22,203 bases of DNA from Baffinella frigidus. Taxonomy: Eukaryota > Cryptophyceae > Cryptomonadales > Baffinellaceae. The notes beneath the pieces were generated by a model. It saw only the letters and a program-made list of their open reading frames with translations, searched no databases and was not told where the DNA came from. The position numbers were made by a program, and so were the translations under genes. This document shows positions 11,601-19,947 of the stretch, in pieces. The DNA is taken from the NCBI GenBank assembly GCA_026770585.1, contig MU646836.1, positions 170,210 through 192,412 on the forward strand. The letters are read 5' to 3'. Each line of letters starts with the position of its first letter. Within the stretch, counting starts at the first letter, position 1.

Positions 11601-14600
11601 TGGCGTTCATTTGCACCGGGAGAGCACCCGCTACAATTCACGTAGTACAAAGTGTATAACTACATGTGGCGATATGTATCAATAACTACATGCGGCGATA
11701 TTTATCGTGTACATAATGTTCCTGGTACAAAACGGACGCGCGGGCGGGACCAGACCGACACGGATCCTCCGAAGAGCGATTGTGAGACTGCACAATCGAC
11801 GCCGTCGCCGCGGAGGACCGCGAGGGACGCCTGCCGATGCACTTCACTCATCAGTGCCGCGCCTGGTAGTAAGTGTGGACGTGACAGTGGACGTGACAGC
11901 TAACGGCCTGGTGCAAACACTGTCCGGTTCAGTCAACTGCTCACAAGACAGGGCAATGCACATAACACGGCAACCCTAAACGTCGTTTTGAAACAAAAAG
12001 TTGTACCACACAGGGAATGCACAACATATTCACCGATGCGATGACAACCTGCAAAGGCCGTTGATGGTTGAAACACAGTGAATATAGGGGGAAGCAAGTG
12101 GGGTGACGTGTGGGGTGACGATGTTGACGCGGGGTGCCTCAGCGACCATCATTGCATCATCACTCCCAGCGCCGCCGCCGCCGCCAGCCTACCTCGCTTC
12201 CCCCTCCAATCAAACGTTGTTTTTGTGACCAAGCACGGGACGGAAAAGTATTTGGACGTATTGGGGGTTTTGTTTGGATGTATTGTGGGGTGATGATGGT
12301 GAAGGGTAGTGACCTGCGGGGTGAGCATGTTGAAGGGAGCTTCTCCATCAACCATGCCGTCCGCGTATCTCCCTGCTATCTTCTCCATGCTCTTCACCAA
12401 CGCCCTGTTGCGTCACGCGTTTCAGGTTACGGGTGTGGGGTTCAGTGTTCAAGGTATATTTTCAGGGCCCGATGAATGGTTTGGGGTTTATAATTCTGGG
12501 TGTACAGTTTCGGTACCAGGGTCCGGATCGTGTTTTTGGGGCACGATATCGCTTTCAGGGTTTGCATGCGAGGGACAGGGTTCAGAGTTCAGGGTTCAGG
12601 CTTTAGGGTTCAGGGTCGAGGGTCGAGGGTCAAGGGTCGAGGGTCGAGGGTCAAGGGTCGAGGGTTCAGGGTCGAGGGTTAAGGGTCGAGGATTGAGGGT
12701 CCAGGGTTTCGGGTTCAGGACCGGATGTTGAAGTCTTTGCGGTTCTGGATGTTCTCAATCTTCATGCTCTCGACAAGATTCGCGGCCAACGCCACTGCCA
12801 CCTCCAGCGATCCTGGGGTTGGGGTGCGGGGCTTAGGGTTTGGAATTTGGGACTTAAGGTTTGGGATTCGGGCGTTGGGGAGTAGGGTTTAGGGGTTGAC
12901 CGGAACCCCAGCGCTCATGGTTGAGGGTTTCAAGATTCGGAATTGGGGTTGGGGGTTTGTGGTTTGACCACCGCCACCCCGAGCGCCCCTTCGTTGGCAT
13001 TTCGGGTTTGGTATTTGGTATTTGGTGTTTGGTGTTTGGTCTTTGGTGTTTGGTGTTTGGTGTTTGGTGTTTGGTGTTTGGTGTTTGGTGTTTGGTGTTT
13101 GGTGTTTGTTGTCTGGTGTTTTGGGTTTCGGGTTCAGGTTTCGGGTTCAGTGTCGGGGTTCCAGGGTTTAGGGTTCAGGATTTGGGGTTAAGGGTTCAGG
13201 ATTTGGGGTTCAGGGTGTGGGGTTACCTCCTTGCACGTCTTCCATAGACATGAGGATCGCGGCGGCAGAGAGCACTAACGCACAGTAGCCCACCTGCTCC
13301 AGGGTTGAGCGTGTGGGGTTCGGGGTTCAGGTTTCAGGTTTCAGGGTTCAGGTTTCAAGTTTCAGGTTTCAGGTTTCAGGGTTCAGGGACAAGTGAATGT
13401 TTTGCATAAATATATACATACATTTATGTATACATTCATATATATTTATACATACATAATTATATATATATATAATAAAAATGTTTACATTATTTTTTTC
13501 AGAGGAGGGTGAATATCTTGCAGGCGGGGAGCGCACCGAGTCAGGGTCGATCTCCTCCGGGGTGGACGTGAGGCGCGCCACCGACGACAAGGCCGCCGCC
13601 GCCTGTGGTGCGGTGTGGGGTTTGAGCTCCAATTGCGTCGCCCAAACACTTTGAAAAGCACGTTGGTGTTAAATAGTTTTGTTTTTCAAAGCACGTTGGT
13701 TTTAAGTAGGGGTGAACGTGAGGCGCGCCACCGACGACAGGGCCGCGGCTGCCTGTGTGTGTGTGGGGGGGGATTGAGGTCCAATTGCCTCGCCCACATA
13801 GACTGCGACCGAGCCAGTAAGGCAGTCTAATCTCCACAAAATTTACTAGACAACTACATATCTTTTGGCGCAACACAACTTACTACACAACTACTTGATC
13901 GTTATAAACATGACCCAATCCTGTTGTAAATTTCGTTGCCTAAAAGCAATGAATTAATACGTTTGCAGAGATGAAGTTACCGTGCGGGCCGATAGCGCGC
14001 CGGCCGTCGCGGCGTTGACTTGCGTGATCAGCATCCGCCGCGTCCGCACCCGGTGCCTCGATGAGGACGCCAGCAGGGAACGCCCCCCCCCGTGGGAACC
14101 CAATGGCTCCAATGCCCCGCCACCAAATGGCTCCAATGCCCCACCGCCGACGGACGACAGGGTAGCGCTGGGCGCGGATGCCTCCCACGCTTCCGGATGG
14201 GCGGGGAAGAGCGAGAGCAGCACCCGGTGCGCCCCGCCGGAATACGCCCCAAATGGCTCCAATTCCCCGGCGGAATACGGCACGTGACGGGCGTTGCGTC
14301 CCGCGGTCTTGTCCATTGGCTCCAGTGGCGAGAATGGCTCCACGGGCAAGGAGAGGGCGCGGCGGCGCGCGGCGTCGAGTGACGTTACTGTCGACTCCGC
14401 CGCCTGCAGCACCTGCAGTTTGGGGTTCGGGGTTCGGGGTTTGGGGTTTGGGGTTTAGAGGCGCCAGATGGGGGGCGTCGCTTCAGAGACACGCGCTTTA
14501 CAGAGAGAGTCCTCCTGACCCCCTCAGGGGCCACCGCAACGAAGCTTAGGTCGCGGGTTATTTACGCGTTCGTGGTTAGGGGGGGGGGGGCAGGAACCAG

Positions 14601-17600
14601 ATGGGGCAGGGCGGAAATCTTGGGGTCAAATCCCCAATTATGACAACGGTAAAAATAAATAAATACAACACATCTAAACAAAGGGCATCGTCATCTGAAC
14701 AAAGGGTTGAACTACCTATCTTAACAAAGGGTTAACTACCTGCGACTTCTTGCCAAGCGCGACCATCCGGTCGAACGCTGCCTGGTTCACGGTTTAGGGT
14801 TTAGGGGTAAGAGTTAGGGTTTAGTGTTCAGGGTTGAGTGTTGAGAGTTTCGGGTTCAGAGTTTAGAGTTTAGGGTTTAGGGTTTAGGGGTTACGGTGTG
14901 GGGTTTAGGGTTTACCTTAGCGTTGAGGAAGCCAGACTCCTCCGCGTCTGCGGCACTCGCGTTTTGGCTCGCCGCTGCTACGCTCACCTGTTTTCAGGTT
15001 TTGGGTTTGGGTTTTGGGGTTTGGGGTTTGGGGGTTTTGATTTCGGTTTTCGGGTTTAGGGTTTAGGGTTTAGGGTTGAGCGTTTAGGGTTTCATGTGCG
15101 ATCATGGGTTGAGCGTTTAGTGTTCATGGTTTGGGGTGCATGCGGGGATTTCAGGGTTTATCGTATCAGGGTTTGTACCGTGATAGGCGCCTGGTTGGAG
15201 AGCGTGTGCCCCCCGAGGGCATTCGAGATCCTCACTGCCGCGAAATAGCTCCCGTCTGCGAGCATGCACAGGCCGTCAAGAGGTATTCAAGCTTTCGTGA
15301 TCAGGAACGACCTCCTTTTGCGGGGAGGGGGGGGGGAAATCAGGTAGGCCAGGGGAAAAATGTTGGGGGCAAAAGCCTGGAAGGAGAAGACCTGCGAGGA
15401 TGAAGGAGAAGGCAGTCGCGTAGCTTGGCGCCGTCCACGCTGCAGTGGGCGGTGGGGGTGAGGTGGTTGGGTTTCGGGTGTCGTGGACGAGGTTGGATGC
15501 ACCAAGGCACGCGAGGGAAGGCAGCCAGCAACCAGGCGGCATGCAACGGTTGTGAAAAAACGGGCTTTGGCCAACAAAAGTTTTTGGCCAAAAACTAATA
15601 ATTATGTTTTGGCCCTCGCAACCTGCGGTGGCGGCGTTGAAGGAGAATCCTGCCTCGATTCCGAACGAGTATTCGAGAGGAAGTTCCTCCGATGCCCACG
15701 ATCCGCACGCCTGCCGATGCAGTTGACTGATTAGCGCCGCGCCTGGTAGTAAGTGTGGACGTGACAGGCGGCGTGCTGGTACAAACGCTGCCCGGTGCAA
15801 CTGCTGGTGACCTGGCGCAACTGTATACTGAGGCCCACTGTCCACACGCTTGGATGAGGGTGTGCGGTCTGGGGGTTCCGTGTTTCTGTTTTGGGATACC
15901 AACCTGGGGTAGTCAGAACACGGTATCGGGCAAGGGTATTCGGGTGTTTGTGGGGATTTTCGGGTGCAGGGGGGACCTGTGTGAACTCAGTGGTATACGC
16001 GTCTCCGGCGGAAGGAAAGGGGGAGCAGAGCCCGCCTGGTTTGGGGTTCAGGGTTTAGGGTTCAGGGTTTAGGGTTTAGGATTAAGGGTTCAGGGTTCAG
16101 AGTTTAGAGTTTAGGGTTAAGGGGTTGGAGGTTTGGGGTTTGGGATTGGAGGTTTGGTTTTGGGGGTTTAGGGTTTAGGGTCTAGGGTTTGGGAATTAGG
16201 GTTGAGGGTGTGGGGTTGAGGGTTGAGGGTTGAGGGTTCGGGGTTTGAGAATTGGGGTTTGGGGTTTAGGGTTCAGGGTCCAGGGCTTAGGGTTGAGGGG
16301 TGACCGCTCGGCGGGAGCGCCAGCGTGAGCTCCGTGGCCGTCGCGCCGCTGCCTTTTGAGGGGTTAGGGTTTAGAATGCAGGGATTCGGGGTGAGGGTCG
16401 GGGGTGAGGGTTCGGGGTTCATGGTGCATGGTTGATGGCTTAACCCGGGTAGTGTAGGATGGGATGTACCGCTGGTGGGGGACACGACGCGGAGGGTGAT
16501 GGTGTAGGATGCGCCTGGCGTGAGCGACGCCTGCGAGAGCGCCGATGCTAGGTTGATCACCAGCGACGTGCCTGCGGAAGGTTTGGGGTTGAGGGTTAGC
16601 GTGGAGAGGTTTGGGGTTTGGGGTTTAGGGTTCATGGTGTGGGGTACACACATGAAGCGGGGGGGGGTCAGGATTTGGGTTTCGGGTTTCGGGTTGAACC
16701 GGACGCGCCGGTGGGGGAGAAGGCTTTGGTGGCGAGGAGGGTCGATGAGGTTGTGAGCCCCGAGCCTGAGATCGCCCACGCGAGCGTTGCGTCCCCTGCG
16801 TCTGTCGTCCCCTGCGCTTTCGGGGTTACCATTCAGTGTTGCGGGTTTAGTGTTTAGTGGTTAGGGTGCAGGGTGCAGGGTGCAGGGATCCAGCATGAGG
16901 GTTGGGGGGGGCGTTGCGAGGGAAGGTGTCATGGGTTTGCCGAGGTTTGAGGTTTTGGGGTCTCAGCTTTGGGGTTTGAGGTGGAGGGTTGAGAGGGTAC
17001 CTCGAAGACGACGCGCGCGGCACTGATCGATTTGCGCGAAACAGAGACGCTCGCGACCGGACCTATCTCCGCGAGGGCACCCAAGCGGTACCGGTTAGGC
17101 GCGTTTCGATTGCCGTTTGTACCAGGACCTGGTTCAAAGGGTTTTTGCAGCACGTTTCGCAATGGGAGTTAGGGCTGTTCGGGGTTTCGGGTTTCGGGTT
17201 TTGGGTTTCGGGTGTCGGGTTTCGGGTTTGGGTTCGGGTTTCGGGTTTCGGGTTCGGGTTTCGGATTTAAGGTATCGGAGTTCAGGTTTTGGGGTGCGGG
17301 GTTAGGGGCTAGACCGTCCTCGAGGGGGAGGGTGACGGACGCCTCCGCGACGCGCCCGGACTTGGTGACCACCACCTAGAGGGTTTCGGGATTGGGGATC
17401 AGGGTTTAGGGTTAAGGTCTTCGGGTTCAGGGTTTAGGGTGCAGGGTTCAGGGTGTAGGGTGTAGGGTGTAAGGTTTACCGTGAACGCCACACCCGGGGA
17501 CGCGGCGAGCGAGAGCGCGGACAGGTCCACTCTGATTTCGTTGGTGCTCGGGAGCGCGAGCACCCCCCTGCGTTAGGGTTCAGGGGTTGAGGGTTTGGGT

Positions 17601-19916
17601 GTCAGGGGTGAGGGGTGCGGGGTGCGGGGTGAGGGGTAAGGGGTGAGGGTCAAGGGTTTTGGGGTGAGGGTTTGGGGTTTAGGGATTTGGGGTGAGGATG
17701 GTGTGTAGGTGATTACCTGGAGGAGAGGAGGCGGCAGGGAGAGCCTGGTTTGGGGTTCAGGGTTTAAGGTTTGGGGGTTTGAGTTGAGGGTTTAGGGTTG
17801 AGGGTGTAGGGTGTAGGGTTGAGGGTTGAGGGTTCAGGTGTTAGGGTTCATGATTTAGGGTTCATGGTGTGAGGTTTGGGGTTGAGGGTGTAGGGTTCAG
17901 GATTCAGGGTTTAGGGTTGTGTTGGGGTTCATGGTTTAGGGTTGGGGTTCATGGTTTAGGGTTCAGGGTGTGGGGTGTGTGTTGACCGTCGGAGAGCGCG
18001 CATGTCCAGAGGAAGGAGAGCAAGGCGTCAGGGCACGCGCCCCCCCCATCTGTTTAAGGGGGTGCTTGCGTATCAGCGTTGTTTTTGTCGAAACCTTGTT
18101 TTTTATCTACACTCTGGAAGCCTGCTGGGGCTGGGGGGGGTGAAGATCCTGGCAGCTGAACCCTGGTGGGTGTGGGGTTCGCACCCGGGCAGACGTCTGG
18201 GTCGGAGGAGGCGGACGCGTCCAGGGCGAGACTCCCGGAATCCCGCGAGACCTGCGTTCCGGTTTAGGGTTTAGAGTTTAGGGTTCAGGGTTTAGGGTTT
18301 AGATTTTAGTGTTTATAGTTCAGGGCTTGAGGTTTAGGGTGAAGGGTTCAGGGTATAGGGTTTGGTGGTTGGGTTTGGGGTTTCAGGTTCAGGGTTTGGG
18401 GTTGAGGGTTTGGGGTTTGGGGTTAGGGTTAAGGGTGTAGGTTCTATGGGTTAGGGGTTGGGGTTTAGGGTTTACCGTGCGTGCCCCACCCGCGATGACC
18501 GCAGAGAGGGGGGAGGATGTGACAGAGAAGATCTGGGAAGCCGTCGAGGACTCGCCCGACGCCAACTGCCTCCCACGGAATTGTCAGGTTCAACGTTCTG
18601 GGTGTGTGGTACGAATCCGTCAACTTTGGAGCGGGAAAGAGTAGGCTCTGCCTACAGAGGTAGGAAGGCGGGTGGGGTTTCGAGTTTCGAGTTTCGGGAT
18701 TCGGGTTTCGGGTTTCGGGTTTCGGGTTTTGGGTTCCGGGTTCCGGGTTTCGGGTTCCGGGTTCCGGGTTTCGGGATTCGGGATTCGGGTTCCGGGTTCC
18801 GGGTTTCGGGTTTCGGGTTCCGGGTTCCGGGTTTCGGGTTTCGGGTTCCGGGTTCCGGGTTTCGGGTTTCGGGTTCCGGGTTCCGGGTTTCGGGATTCGG
18901 GTTCCGGGTTCCGGGTTTCGGGCTTCGGGTGTCGGGTGTCGGGGTTCGAGGGGTCACGCACCTGCCCGAGGAGGCGCACGTGGTAGATCGTTGACGGGGC
19001 GAGGGTGTGCGGGGGGAGGCGCATCTCCTCGCTTGACCCTGAGAGAATCACGTTCGCTTCGGAGTAGGCCGCCCCGACAGAGATCCTGGGTTGGGGTTTG
19101 GGGTTTGGGGTCAGTGGTGAGGGGTTTGGGATTTGGGGTTTGGGGCTGGGGGATCGGGGTTTGGGGCTTGGGGCTTGGGTTTTGGGGTGGGACAGGGTTT
19201 GGGTGGTACTCCCAGGTGTAAGTGAGCGCTGCGGCGGCGTCTGACGCGCACGCCGAGTAAGTCGCCTGGGCATTGATCCACGTGGTCGCCGTGCGGAGGT
19301 ACGGCGAGGCTGGCATGTTGATCGCCAGCAACGGGGGGGGCGCCGATCGGATCGTCAACGAGTGCAGCACTACGTCCGTGACCGCCCCGAGAAACGTGAC
19401 CCCGTACACTGAGAACGTGTAGGTTGTGTCTGCCTCGAGGCCCGCCCCACGCAGCGAGAGAAGCGAGGAGGTCTCTGTGGAGAGGTTGGCGGCGAGCAAG
19501 GGGTGCGTGCGGGACCCCCACACGAACGTCAGCGCGCGCGGCGAGTCAGCGTAGGCAGTGATGTGTGCGGTGTCGCACGAGCCAACCTCGTTGGCGCCCA
19601 CCACGCGGAGCACTGGCGCCTGCACGAAAAAAGGAGACGTCAGTGCGACGCCGGAGGGCTCGAAATATCCACGTTGGGCCTGCTAGTAGGAAAGAGCAGA
19701 CCTGGGAGAACGTCGGGCGGGACACGGTCGTGTTGGAGGCTGCCGCGTGGGAGGAGACTTTGTTCGCGGAGGACAAGGTCGTGCCGATGAACCCCAGGAT
19801 GCTGCCTGCTTCAGGGTTTGGGAGTTTATGGGTTGGAAGGGTGCTTGTTCCGGGAGAGGGTTAGAGAGAGCGAGCGAGCGAGATAGATAACGAGAGCGCG
19901 CGCGAGAGAGAGAGAG

Positions 19917-19947
<31 letters not shown>

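Noticed and set aside
12962-12996. Possible micro-exon GALGVAVV between exons 30 and 31
   Set aside because: Exons 30 and 31 join in phase without it, and its own end would break phase.
12921-13247. Plus-strand hydrophobic-looking frame rich in Val, Phe, Cys, Leu
   Set aside because: Translation of the TTGGTGT array; no splice or domain support.
13954-14412. 152-codon continuous minus frame as one exon joining exons 27 and 28
   Set aside because: The middle is made of the GGAGCCATT minirepeat and gives GGGALEPFGG-type text; kept as two exons, though the boundary problem there means it cannot be fully excluded.
15276-15902. 208-codon minus frame as a single gene
   Set aside because: Only the SWASEELPLEYSFG part matches the domain pattern; the rest is intron containing the introner-like repeat and splice sites of exons 22-23.
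18458-18994. Long plus-strand frame with RVSGFGFRV repeats, and the matching minus NPKPETRNP frames
   Set aside because: Produced by the seven-base array (heptamers read 21-base periods without stops). Not coding.
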